DNA from: Nocardia testacea NBRC 100365
GTDB taxonomy: Bacteria; Actinomycetota; Actinomycetes; Mycobacteriales; Mycobacteriaceae
DNA: 64,000 nt
NCBI RefSeq assembly: GCF_000308775.1
Contig: NZ_BAGJ01000269.1
Span: forward strand, 1 to 64,000
Direction: 5' to 3'
The notes below the pieces were generated by a model, which did not search any database, had not been told where the DNA came from, and saw only the letters and a program-made list of their open reading frames with translations. Made by a program: the position numbers and the translations under genes. How positions within the stretch are numbered: position 1 is the first letter of the stretch; each line of letters opens with the position of its first letter. Shown piece after piece: positions 26,380-34,318 of the stretch.

Positions 26380-27276
26380 CTACAAGGCGCCGGCGATCTC
26401 GATACAGCATTCGACGAACGCTCGCACCACCGGATCCGGTTCCGACTCCGCCTTCCACACGACCCCCACCCGGCTCGGCGCCACGCCGGTCACCGGCCGG
26501 TACGTGATACCGGGCCGGGCATAGAACCGGGCGCTCGATTCCGGGGCCAGCGCGATCCCGTATCCGTTCGCGATCGCGCTCAGCCATTCGTCGGGCTGGT
26601 CGGTCACCGCGCCGATCCGCGGCGCCCGCCCGGTGCGTTCGTCCACTCCGAGCCAGTAGTCACGCCAGCCACCGGTTTCGGCCGGGGCCGCGACGAACGG
26701 TTCGTCGAGCAGGTCCGCGAAATCGATCGATTCCCGGCTCGCCAGCGGGTGCCCCGAGGCCAGGGCGACCCAGCGCGGTTCGCTGAACAGTTCCCGCACC
26801 CGCAGCCGGTCCTGTCCGGGGAACGGGAGCCGGAGCACAGCGATATCCACCTCGCCGTCGGCGAGGCCTCCGGTCGGGTCGCCCCAGGACGCCTGCCGCA
26901 TATCCACCCGCCAGCCGGGTCGCCGGCGGGCGAACTCGGCGATGATCCGCGGGGTGGCCTCGTTGGCGGCGCTGGCGAGGAAGCCGACCCGCAACACCCG
27001 TGCCGCGCGGCCCGCCGCCTGCCGGGTTTCCCGGAGCGCGAGATCCCATTCCCCCAGCAGCGCCGGTACCCGCCCGGCCAGCGCCTCACCGGCCGGGGTG
27101 AGCGCCATCCCCGCCCGCGAACGGGCGAAGAGTTCGACGCCGAGCAGGTTCTCCAGCTGCCTGATCTGCTTGGTCAGCGCCGGCTGCGAGACGAAGAGCC
27201 GCGCGGCGGCGCGGGTCAGATTCCCCTCCGCCGCCACCGCCGCGAAGTAGCGGAGCAACCGGGTGTCCACATCCAT
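26380..27276 (-). CDS. LysR-family transcriptional regulator
   Basis: A 298-residue LysR protein. LLRYFAAVAAEGNLTRAAARL and QPALTKQIRQLENLLGVELF are the HTH; the effector domain follows. It precedes the acyl ligase gene on the same strand and is divergent from a DoxX-like gene at 27432, so either may be its target. Confidence 0.87.
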   Translation of the reverse strand: MDVDTRLLRYFAAVAAEGNLTRAAARLFVSQPALTKQIRQLENLLGVELFARSRAGMALTPAGEALAGRVPALLGEWDLALRETRQAAGRAARVLRVGFLASAANEATPRIIAEFARRRPGWRVDMRQASWGDPTGGLADGEVDIAVLRLPFPGQDRLRVRELFSEPRWVALASGHPLASRESIDFADLLDEPFVAAPAETGGWRDYWLGVDERTGRAPRIGAVTDQPDEWLSAIANGYGIALAPESSARFYARPGITYRPVTGVAPSRVGVVWKAESEPDPVVRAFVECCIEIAGAL

Positions 27277-27431
27277 TCCGCCAGGTTATGGATGCAGGTA
27301 TTGGCGGGTTTCGGCAGGGCCCGCAAAGCTGGATTCCACAGCCGGCGCAGCCCTTCGGGCCGGGCGTCACGCCTGGCACCCGATGCCGCGGGGCACGCCG
27401 GATACATCCCTACGAACAGAAAGTCACTCCC

Positions 27432-27782
27432 GTGCACACCACCTACCTCGTCGTCGCCTTGGTCACCGTCGTGGCCAACGCAGGCATTGCCCTGGCCGAT
27501 TTCGTCCGGGCGCCATTCGTCCTGGCGAACTCCGCCGAGGTCGGCGTACCGTCCGGCTGGGTGCCGTGGCTGGGCGCGCTCAAACTCACCGGTGCGGCCG
27601 GCGTCCTGCTCGGCCTGCTCGGCCTGGAACCGCTGGGGTTCGCCGCGGCGGTCGGTCTGGTGCTGTTCTTCGCGGGCGCCCTGATCACACACCTGCGGGC
27701 GCGCGTCTACTACAACATCGCCTTCCCGGGCGCCTACTTCGCGCTCGCCCTGGCGACCGCCGCTCTCCCGGTCGCGCACTAG
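27432..27782 (+). CDS. DoxX-like small membrane protein
   Basis: A 116-residue protein with four hydrophobic helices. FVLANSAEVGVPSGWVPWLGALKLTGAAGVLLGLLG (read in parts) fits the DoxX-like family of integral membrane proteins, whose biochemical role is poorly defined. The GTG at 27432 begins the first helix. It is divergent from a LysR gene. The 211 bp to the next gene hold only the TetR operator. Confidence 0.75.
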   Translation: MHTTYLVVALVTVVANAGIALADFVRAPFVLANSAEVGVPSGWVPWLGALKLTGAAGVLLGLLGLEPLGFAAAVGLVLFFAGALITHLRARVYYNIAFPGAYFALALATAALPVAH

Positions 27783-27951
27783 CGCGCCGATAAGCCGACA
27801 CGGTCCGGAGCAAACGCCCCACGAAACGGCCGCCCCCGGACACCCGCCGCGGCCCCGATCCGACGACCGGCCGAGGTATCGCCAGAACAGCGACGCGGAC
27901 TGCTCCAGAAAACGTTGCGGACCAGCAGAACACAGATCCGCTGACAAGTGT

Positions 27952-27982
27952 CATTGAAATATTTTATTGACATTTTTCAATG
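27952..27982. promoter_or_regulatory. Perfect TetR operator before the NorD/NorQ operon regulator
   Basis: CATTGAAA and TTTCAATG are exact reverse complements around a 15-base AT-rich centre. It ends 11 bp before the TetR ATG at 27994 and probably overlaps the promoter. The half-site resembles that of the TetR operator at 33692 (TTTCAAT). Confidence 0.75.
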
Positions 27983-27993
27983 AATGTCCGCTA

Positions 27994-28611
27994 ATGGAAC
28001 GGGTGAACGCGCCGACGGAAAAGCCCAGGGGCCGGGAAGCCCAACGCCTCGAAACCCGGAGACGAGTGTTCGACGCCGCTGTCGCGGAGTTCCGGCGCAC
28101 CGGGACCGCCGGCGCCGATGTCGGTGCCATCATCGAGGCCGCCGGCGTCGCCCGCGGCACCTTCTACTTCCACTTCCCCAGCAAGGAACACGTCCTGCTG
28201 GAACTGGAGCGGCGCGAGGAAGCCCGGGTGGCCGGGGAGTTCGCCCGCTTCGTGGCGGCACCGCACGATCTGCCGGGCGCTCTGGCGAAAGCGGTCCGGC
28301 TGGTGCTCTCGGTGGAACGGCGAGTCGGCGCGCTGCTGTTCAAAGACGTCCTCGGATTGCACTTCACCCCGACCCGCCCGCCGGACGACGAATGGACCGA
28401 TCACCCGCTGATCGTGCAGGTGGTCGAGGAAATCACGCGAGCGCGCGAAGCGGGCGAGGCCGCCGCCGAGATCGATCCCTTCCACAGCGCGGTGTTCTTC
28501 CTCCTCGGTCTCTACGCCCTGCTGACCACCACCAGCGATTCCAGGTCGGTGCGCGCCGCCATGCTCGACAACTACGTCTCCACCGCACTGCGCGGTATGG
28601 AACCCCGATGA
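27994..28611 (+). CDS. TetR-family transcriptional regulator
   Basis: A 205-residue TetR protein. RLETRRRVFDAAVAEFRRTGT and ADVGAIIEAAGVARGTFYFHFPSKE (two parts) are the HTH. No Shine-Dalgarno precedes the ATG at 27994. It lies 61 bp upstream of, and on the same strand as, the operon of small membrane proteins and the NorD/NorQ-like pair, so it is probably the regulator and possibly the first gene of that unit. Confidence 0.86.
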   Translation: MERVNAPTEKPRGREAQRLETRRRVFDAAVAEFRRTGTAGADVGAIIEAAGVARGTFYFHFPSKEHVLLELERREEARVAGEFARFVAAPHDLPGALAKAVRLVLSVERRVGALLFKDVLGLHFTPTRPPDDEWTDHPLIVQVVEEITRAREAGEAAAEIDPFHSAVFFLLGLYALLTTTSDSRSVRAAMLDNYVSTALRGMEPR

Positions 28612-28672
28612 CCCGCGACCGCGGGCCGTCACCGCACACCGCGTCCAGCGGAACCGACCCACGGAGGTCAAC

Positions 28673-28771
28673 ATGTGGCAGGACATCGTTCGGCTGATCG
28701 CCGGCTGGGGCGCGATGGGCGCCGTGATCGGCTTCTGGTACTGGGTCATGCGCAACATCGGGACGTTCTGA
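28673..28771 (+). CDS. 32-residue single-span membrane peptide
   Basis: The short frame reads MWQDIVRLIAGWGAMG followed by AVIGFWYWVMRNIGTF. It has a GGAGG Shine-Dalgarno at a good distance and one membrane helix (about residues 5-26) rich in Gly and Trp. It begins the operon with the von Willebrand and AAA+ genes. I do not recognise a family; small accessory subunits of membrane metalloenzymes have this size and form, which is only an analogy. Confidence 0.7.
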   Translation: MWQDIVRLIAGWGAMGAVIGFWYWVMRNIGTF

Positions 28772-28793
28772 AACGCTCGGCGCCGGATCGACG

Positions 28794-30332
28794 GTGACCA
28801 TCGTGCACCCCAGCCCCTCCCTCTCCGCCGCGTCGCTGGAGCGCGGTTGCGCCCTGACAGCCGTGGCATTCTCCGAGCGGCGGCGCCACGGCGCGCGACT
28901 GGTCGCCGGGGAGCGCCGGGCGTTCGGCCTGGACCCCTCCCGCACGCTCGTGCAGGTGCCCTACCCGCCGCCACCGGATTGGACCCGTCGCACACTGACC
29001 TGCGGAATCGCCCTGCAATGCGCACCCTCCAAGGACCGTGTCGCCCGGTACCGGCTTCACGAGCTGTCCCCGCGCGAGCTCGCGAGTGTGGCGGTGGTGG
29101 AGGGCGGCGTCGCGATGGGCTGGATCGCGGTCCGGTTCCCGGGGCTGATCCCCGAACTGCGCCGGGTCCTCCCCGAACTCGAAGCCGCCGATCCCGAGAC
29201 CGACGGCCCGCAAATCCTCGACCGGGCGGTCGCGCTGGCCCGCTCCCGGCAGACCCCGCCGCCCCACCCACTGCTGGGCGACCCACCGCTTACCGTCCCG
29301 GCGCGGGGCCGTATGGCGGTGGCGCTGCGGCGGATGTACGGCCGGATGCCGTGGACGAGCCCGCGCACCGACTCCTATCGGGCCATGTCGGTGCCGGTCG
29401 GCGGGGAGGGCGGGGTCCGCAATCCCAACCTGCCGCCGCCGAGCCGGCCGGAGGACGACGAGATCGAGATCCGTCCCGATCGGCGCCCGGGTATCCCGTA
29501 TCCCGAATGGAACCTGTGGACCAAACGTTTCCGGCCCGACCACGTCGCAGTCCTCGAACGCCGGCAGCCGCCGCTCGGCCGTACTCCGGCACCGGTGGCG
29601 GTGGATGTGCGGCGCTGGTTCCGCCAGCCCACCCATCGCGCGCTCATCGGCGGCCGCGAGGACGGCGTCGACCTGGATATCGACCGCTATATCGGCCACT
29701 TCGTGGACCTGCGCACGGGTACCGCCGCCCAGCCCAGGGTCTTCCGGGACCTGGTGCCCGCCGCGCGCGATGTGGCCACCGCCGTGCTGCTCGACGGCAG
29801 TTCCTCACTCGGTGTGCACCAGGGTCGGACCTTCGCCCTGGAACTGGCGTGCGCGGACGCGCTGTCGGACGCCATGGCCGCGGCCGCACAGCAGCACGGG
29901 ATCTTCGTGTTCACCGGTAACACCCGCCATCGCGTGGAGGTGCGCTGTCTGAAGGATTTCGACGAACCGCGCTTCGTCCACCCCGGCGGCCTGGGCCTGC
30001 GGGCCGGCGGTTACACCCGCCTGGGCGCCCCGCTGCGACACCTGACCAGGCGTTTGCTCGACCGGCCCGCCGGACGCCGGTTGCTCATCGTGATCGGCGA
30101 CGGCCTGATCTCCGACGAAGGGTACGAGGGCCGATACGCCTGGGCCGATGTCGCGCACGCGGTCGAGGAAGCCGACGAGGCCGGGGTCGCGGTCTATTAC
30201 CTCGGTGTCGGCCCCGTCCGGGTCGACCCGCTGCCCGTGGTGTTCGGGCAGCGCCGATCGCAGCGCATCCACCGGGTCGAGGAGCTGCCCCGGGTCCTCG
30301 CCCATGTGCACCGCGAATTGGTCGCCATGTGA
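28794..30332 (+). CDS. NorD/CbbO-like von Willebrand factor A protein
   Basis: A 512-residue protein with a C-terminal VWA domain from about residue 330. The metal-ion-dependent adhesion site is DGSSS at residues 334-338, with the TRLGAP threonine near 409 and IGDG near 435. The preceding YPEWN-W-KRFRPDHVAVLER stretch is typical of NorD/CbbO proteins, which pair with NorQ/CbbQ ATPases to activate NO reductase or Rubisco. It lies between a membrane peptide and the AAA+ gene. At 512 residues it is shorter than many NorD proteins. The GTG at 28794 is one of several possible starts. Confidence 0.82.
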   Translation: MTIVHPSPSLSAASLERGCALTAVAFSERRRHGARLVAGERRAFGLDPSRTLVQVPYPPPPDWTRRTLTCGIALQCAPSKDRVARYRLHELSPRELASVAVVEGGVAMGWIAVRFPGLIPELRRVLPELEAADPETDGPQILDRAVALARSRQTPPPHPLLGDPPLTVPARGRMAVALRRMYGRMPWTSPRTDSYRAMSVPVGGEGGVRNPNLPPPSRPEDDEIEIRPDRRPGIPYPEWNLWTKRFRPDHVAVLERRQPPLGRTPAPVAVDVRRWFRQPTHRALIGGREDGVDLDIDRYIGHFVDLRTGTAAQPRVFRDLVPAARDVATAVLLDGSSSLGVHQGRTFALELACADALSDAMAAAAQQHGIFVFTGNTRHRVEVRCLKDFDEPRFVHPGGLGLRAGGYTRLGAPLRHLTRRLLDRPAGRRLLIVIGDGLISDEGYEGRYAWADVAHAVEEADEAGVAVYYLGVGPVRVDPLPVVFGQRRSQRIHRVEELPRVLAHVHRELVAM

Positions 30333-30409
30333 CGGCGCCATGGGCGAAGCCGCTCCGGGCACGACCGAACGCGGAACACACCCCCGCCGCCGGGCATCGA
30401 GAGGTCAGG

Positions 30410-31237
30410 ATGAATACCGAATACCACCCCGCCACCGGTCACGAGATCGCACTGTTCGAGAAGGCGTACCGGCGCCGCGTCCCGGTGATGCTCACGGGCC
30501 CGACCGGGTGCGGTAAGACCCGGTTCGTCGAGCATATGGGCAGGTTGCTGGATCGTCCGGTGGTCACCATCAGCTGCCATGATGATCTGACCAGTTCCGA
30601 TCTGGTGGGCCGGTTCCTGGTCACCGGCGGCGATGTGGTCTGGCAGGACGGGCCGCTCACCCGCGCCGTGAAGGCCGGGGCGATCTGTTACCTGGACGAG
30701 GTGGTCGAGGCACGGCACGATTCGCTGGCGATCCTGCACTCGCTCACCGATCACCGCCGCGCGCTCTATCTCGACCGCGCCGACGAAGTCGTGCCGGCGC
30801 CGGAGTCGTTCATGCTGGTCTGTTCCTACAACCCGGCCTATCGCAGTTCACTGAAGGAGCTGAAACCGTCCTTCCGGCAGCGGTTCGTGACGCTGGCAAT
30901 GGATTACCTCGACGCGGATCGCGAAGCCGCGGTGGTGGTCGCCGAGACCGGGGTCGAGCCACCGGTGGCCCGGCAGCTGGTCGGGTGCGCGCGCGTCATC
31001 CGCCAAGCCGACGAGATGTTCCATTTCGAACCACCGTCCACCCGGGTGCTGGTGACCACCGGACATCTGATCGCGGCGGGCGCGGACCTGCGGGAAGCCG
31101 CCCAAGCATGCATTCTGGCGCCGCTGAGCAGCAACGGCGCCCTCCACGAAGGTCTGCGTGAGATCGCGGCGGCCGCGCTGGCCGCCGCGGAAACCTCTTC
31201 CGCGCAGCGGGTTCCAGAAGGAGGACCACGACCGTGA
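30410..31237 (+). CDS. NorQ/CbbQ-like MoxR-type AAA+ ATPase
   Basis: A 275-residue AAA+ ATPase. Walker A is GPTGCGKT (residues 30-37), Walker B YLDEV (94-98), and SCHDDLTSSDLVGRFL with DGPLTRAVKAGAICYLDE (in parts) is nearly diagnostic of the NirQ/NorQ/CbbQ branch. SYNPAYRSSLKELKPSFRQRF is the sensor region. The ring works with a VWA partner to remodel a metalloenzyme, and that partner is encoded just upstream. The ATG follows GAGAGG. Its TGA overlaps the GTG of the next gene (GTGA). Confidence 0.92.
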   Translation: MNTEYHPATGHEIALFEKAYRRRVPVMLTGPTGCGKTRFVEHMGRLLDRPVVTISCHDDLTSSDLVGRFLVTGGDVVWQDGPLTRAVKAGAICYLDEVVEARHDSLAILHSLTDHRRALYLDRADEVVPAPESFMLVCSYNPAYRSSLKELKPSFRQRFVTLAMDYLDADREAAVVVAETGVEPPVARQLVGCARVIRQADEMFHFEPPSTRVLVTTGHLIAAGADLREAAQACILAPLSSNGALHEGLREIAAAALAAAETSSAQRVPEGGPRP

Positions 31238-31353
31238 ACGAACAGGATCGCCGGCGCCGGCGCGCGCTGATCGCCGTCCAGGTCTTCGCCTACGGATTTC
31301 TCCTGGCGATGTTCCTCATCCAACTGCACATGTACACGATCCGGGATTGGTAG
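31234..31353 (+). CDS. 39-residue single-span membrane peptide
   Basis: This short frame starts at a GTG overlapping the NorQ-like stop and ends with TAG 8 bp before the next gene. It reads MNEQDRRRRRALIAV, then a helix QVFAYGFLLAMFLIQLHMY, ending TIRDW. A basic N-terminus before the helix suggests the N-terminus stays in the cytoplasm. AAGGAGG lies just upstream. Tight coupling on both sides supports it as a real gene of the complex. Confidence 0.72.
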   Translation: MNEQDRRRRRALIAVQVFAYGFLLAMFLIQLHMYTIRDW

Positions 31354-31361
31354 GAGCCGTC

Positions 31362-32081
31362 GTGAAACTCTCCGCTGTCCCGCTGCCGTGGCGCACATCC
31401 ACGCCGAAACCCGGCGACTCCTACGACCTCCATCACGACGAATCCCGCCGCGCCCAGCGCGCGGCCGACCGGTGGCTCACCGTGGGCACCCTGCTGATGG
31501 GCACCCTGGTCCTCGGCATCGTCGGCCTGCCGATCTTCCTGCGCGGGGTGTGGTTACAGCGCAGAGCGCAGGAGTCCGGGCTGTCGGTACGTCCGATCAT
31601 CGTCACGCTGATCGGCTACCTGGTCATCCTGGACGCCGCGCTCAACAGCCTGGGCTGGGCCCTGGACCTCGTCGCCAACCACACCCTGATCAACCGGGTG
31701 ATCCTCACCGCCTGGGGCAATTTCTTCGACGCCGGCTACTTCTGGCACTACAACGAGCTGTGGATCGGTGGTTCGGGCGCGCCCGGCGAGAAGGGCTGGG
31801 AAGTCGCCCTGATGCTCACCGTGTTCCCGATGCGCATCGCCGCGGCGATCGCCTTCCTGCAGATGAAGCGGTGGGGACACCAGTGGATGATCGTCACCTG
31901 CTGGTTCGGGCTGGTGATCTGGATCGGTTACACGTTCAACATGACCATGTACGCCGATGTGCGCTACGACGGGGTCGTGCTGCCGGTGATCGGCTGGTGG
32001 CTCTACGACATCTTCTACATCACGCCGTTCCTGGCGATCCCCTATCTGCACACGGTCAACCGCGAGATCTTCTCCGACTGA
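31362..32081 (+). CDS. Polytopic membrane protein of unknown function in NorD/NorQ operon
   Basis: A 239-residue protein with five or six likely membrane helices (about 38-62, 78-102, 112-128, 146-168, 174-196, 204-229). Possible metal-site residues cluster near the membrane: NFFDAGYFWHYNELW (about 120-134), the Glu/His of GWEVAL and RWGHQW, and DIFYITPFLAIPYLH. I do not recognise a family; it is not a NorB-like oxidase. Its place after a NorQ/NorD-type pair suggests it may be the catalytic or core subunit those proteins act on. Confidence 0.7.
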   Translation: MKLSAVPLPWRTSTPKPGDSYDLHHDESRRAQRAADRWLTVGTLLMGTLVLGIVGLPIFLRGVWLQRRAQESGLSVRPIIVTLIGYLVILDAALNSLGWALDLVANHTLINRVILTAWGNFFDAGYFWHYNELWIGGSGAPGEKGWEVALMLTVFPMRIAAAIAFLQMKRWGHQWMIVTCWFGLVIWIGYTFNMTMYADVRYDGVVLPVIGWWLYDIFYITPFLAIPYLHTVNREIFSD

Positions 32082-32120
32082 CCGCGGCCGCAATCGCCTC
32101 CCTCTTCCGAAGGACTCCGC

Positions 32121-32555
32121 ATGAGCAAGAACCCCGCCCCCGCAGGCGATCCGGAGAAGGACGAACTGCCCCTGGGCACCACCGCGCCGTACGCGCGGAT
32201 GCACCGGTGGTTGCGGCGCGGTATCTTCGTCTGCCTGTTCGCGCTGGTCATCGAGGGCGCGTTCACGGTGCCGGCGCTGGCGCTGTGGTACGGCTGGCCG
32301 ACCCTGTCGTTCACCGAGATCTGCAGTGAACTGATGAAGGTCAGATACTCCGACGACACCCTCGAATGCGCGCATCCGTATCCGCTGTCCGGACCGCCCT
32401 TCGGCGGGCCACCCGAGGCGGCCGGCCAGCGGACCGCGCGCGACGATTGGAGTATCCAGCCGAAACCGGGCTGGGACCGGATCGGTTTCCGGGAGCTGGT
32501 CCGGATCCACGAGGACCGGCTGGCACGGGAAGCCGCGGCGCCCCCACCACGCTGA
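32121..32555 (+). CDS. Single-span membrane protein of unknown function in NorD/NorQ operon
   Basis: A 144-residue protein with one helix (about residues 34-58, [20 protein letters not shown]) and a C-terminal domain holding two cysteines (C68 and C83) and several His and Trp. The last part carries an amphipathic [15 protein letters not shown] helix. It ends the operon, 13 bp before a strong hairpin. No family is recognised. With the 239-residue protein and the two peptides it may form one membrane complex. Confidence 0.7.
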   Translation: MSKNPAPAGDPEKDELPLGTTAPYARMHRWLRRGIFVCLFALVIEGAFTVPALALWYGWPTLSFTEICSELMKVRYSDDTLECAHPYPLSGPPFGGPPEAAGQRTARDDWSIQPKPGWDRIGFRELVRIHEDRLAREAAAPPPR

Positions 32556-32567
32556 GGATCCCACGCC

Positions 32568-32598
32568 CGTGTGCCCGGCGATACCCGCCGGGCACACG
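32568..32598. terminator. Strong hairpin between convergent genes
   Basis: A perfect 13-bp stem (CGTGTGCCCGGCG and its complement) with an ATACC loop lies between the end of the NorD/NorQ operon and the dehydrogenase gene on the other strand. It could terminate in both directions. Confidence 0.75.
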
Positions 32599-32670
32599 TG
32601 TGTCCGGCCCCGCTCGGGCCGGGGCCTCCGACCGGCCGCGCCGGATCATCCGGGCTGCCGGCTCGCGGGA

Positions 32671-33525
32671 TCAGGAGTACTTGTAGAACCCCTCTCCGGT
32701 GGCCACACCGAGCTTGCCCTTGTCGATGTAGTTCTCCTTCAACCAGCGGGCGAGACCTTCGGTTTCGGCACTGCTGCTCAGGATGTTGTAGGGCGTGGTG
32801 AGCCCGATGACGTCGAGGATCCGGAACGGGCCCATGGGCGCTCCGGTGGCGATCCGCCAGGTCTTGTCCACCGCCTCGGGTTCTGCGTAGTCGCCGGCGG
32901 CGAGTTCGATCGCGGCGTTCAGGAACGGCACCAGCAGCGAGTTCAGGACGTAACCCGACTTCTCCTTGTGCACCTCGATCGGCACCATGCCGATGGCGGC
33001 GGCGAACTCGACCACCGCGCCGAACACCGCGGGATCGGTCCGGTCGGTGCCCATGACCTCCGCGGTGTTGAACTTCCACACCTGGTTGGCGAAGTGCAGG
33101 GCCAGAAACCGGTCCGGGCGGCCGGTGAAATCGGCCATATCGCTGGGCAGCAGGGTCGAGGAGTTGGTCGCGAATATGGTCCGTTCGGGAGCCAGCTCGC
33201 CCAGCTTCCGGTAGGTCTGCCGTTTGATGTCGAGCACCTCGGGCACCGCTTCGATAACCAGATCGGCCTCGGCGACCGCGGCGCCGAGATCGGTGGTCAG
33301 GCCGATACCCGCGCGGGTCTGCTCGGTGAGCTCATCGGTCGCGCCCATCACTTCGTCGCGATAGGTGGCGGCGAGCCCGGTGAAACGCTCGCGCGCCGCG
33401 TCGAGTGCCTTGTCGTCGATGTCGTATGCCTGGACGCGGTATCCGTGGTACGCGGTCTGGAAGGCGATCTGGGAACCGAGCACCCCGGTGCCCAGTACCG
33501 TCACCGCGCGGATCTCGAGGGCCAT
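32671..33525 (-). CDS. 3-hydroxyacyl-CoA dehydrogenase
   Basis: A 284-residue NAD-dependent enzyme of the 3-hydroxybutyryl-CoA dehydrogenase family. TVLGTGVLGSQIAFQTAYHGY is the NAD-binding motif, ATNSSTLLPSDMA holds the catalytic Ser/Asn region, LALHFANQVWKFNTAEVM the catalytic His, and GPFRILDVIGL the C-terminal domain. It oxidises 3-hydroxyacyl-CoA in beta-oxidation or the reverse. The TetR gene at 33740 is divergent from it, with a perfect operator between. Confidence 0.9.
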   Translation of the reverse strand: MALEIRAVTVLGTGVLGSQIAFQTAYHGYRVQAYDIDDKALDAARERFTGLAATYRDEVMGATDELTEQTRAGIGLTTDLGAAVAEADLVIEAVPEVLDIKRQTYRKLGELAPERTIFATNSSTLLPSDMADFTGRPDRFLALHFANQVWKFNTAEVMGTDRTDPAVFGAVVEFAAAIGMVPIEVHKEKSGYVLNSLLVPFLNAAIELAAGDYAEPEAVDKTWRIATGAPMGPFRILDVIGLTTPYNILSSSAETEGLARWLKENYIDKGKLGVATGEGFYKYS

Positions 33526-33691
33526 CGTCTTCTCCTTGTCGATCGATCGTGGGCGTATCGGGCAACCGGAGCCGACTACCGGAACCAGTACAACAGGGGC
33601 GGCCCGTCGCGGTGGGTGCGTGGCCCGCGCCTCCGTTTGCGATCGGATAACGCCTGAGGGCCAGTGCGCCCACCAGCATTTTCAAACAGTA

Positions 33692-33710
33692 TTTCAATCA
33701 ATGATTGAAA
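33692..33710. promoter_or_regulatory. Perfect TetR operator
   Basis: TTTCAATCA and TGATTGAAA flank a single central A, an exact 19-bp dyad. It is 29 bp before the TetR ATG and 166 bp before the divergent dehydrogenase start. Confidence 0.78.
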
Positions 33711-33739
33711 ACCGTCGGGCGCAATGGTTCACTGGCCGC

Positions 33740-34318
33740 ATGCCCCAGCGAGTCTCGGCCGCGACCCGCGAACGCCTGCTCACGGCCGCCGAACGACTGC
33801 TGCTCACCGAGCGCTACGACGACGTTTCGGTACGCCGCATCTGCACCGAGGCCGGGGCCAACCCCGCCGCCGTCCACTACCACTTCGGATCCAAGGAAGC
33901 CCTGGTGGCGGCCCTGCTCGAGGAGCGCCTCGGGGCACTGTGGGCCGACCGCCTCACCGCGGTCACCGCCGCCGCCGGACCCGTGGCCGATCTGGTCGAC
34001 GCGGTGCTCACCCCGTTCACCGATCTGGCAGCCGACCCGCTGGGCCGGCTGCACCTGCGTCTGCTCGCGCAATGCGTGATCGACCGGCAGGTCGGCCCGT
34101 GGCAGCAGCAGTGGTTCCGGATCGATTCGTGGGCCGGTCTGCTACCCGAGGTGGGCGAATGGGAGAGCCGGCGCCGCTGGATGCTCGCGTTCGACCTCAT
34201 CATCATGCGATTCGGCCGCGCCGCCGCCGAGGACCGGGCGCTGAGCCCACAGACCGTGGCCACTCTGCGCGCTTTCGTCGTGGCCGGGCTGACCGCACCG
34301 ACAGGAGACATATCGTGA
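33740..34318 (+). CDS. TetR-family transcriptional regulator
   Basis: A 192-residue TetR protein. RERLLTAAERLLLTERYDD and VSVRRICTEAGANPAAVHYHFGSKE (two parts) are the HTH. Its TGA overlaps the GTG of the downstream old yellow enzyme gene (GTGA), so they are co-translated. The operator upstream suggests it represses itself, the flavoenzyme and perhaps the divergent dehydrogenase. Confidence 0.88.
   Translation: MPQRVSAATRERLLTAAERLLLTERYDDVSVRRICTEAGANPAAVHYHFGSKEALVAALLEERLGALWADRLTAVTAAAGPVADLVDAVLTPFTDLAADPLGRLHLRLLAQCVIDRQVGPWQQQWFRIDSWAGLLPEVGEWESRRRWMLAFDLIIMRFGRAAAEDRALSPQTVATLRAFVVAGLTAPTGDIS

Noticed and set aside
28673-32555. A NO reductase or CbbLS operon
   Set aside because: The ATPase and VWA genes fit, but none of the membrane genes reads as NorB, NorC or Rubisco.
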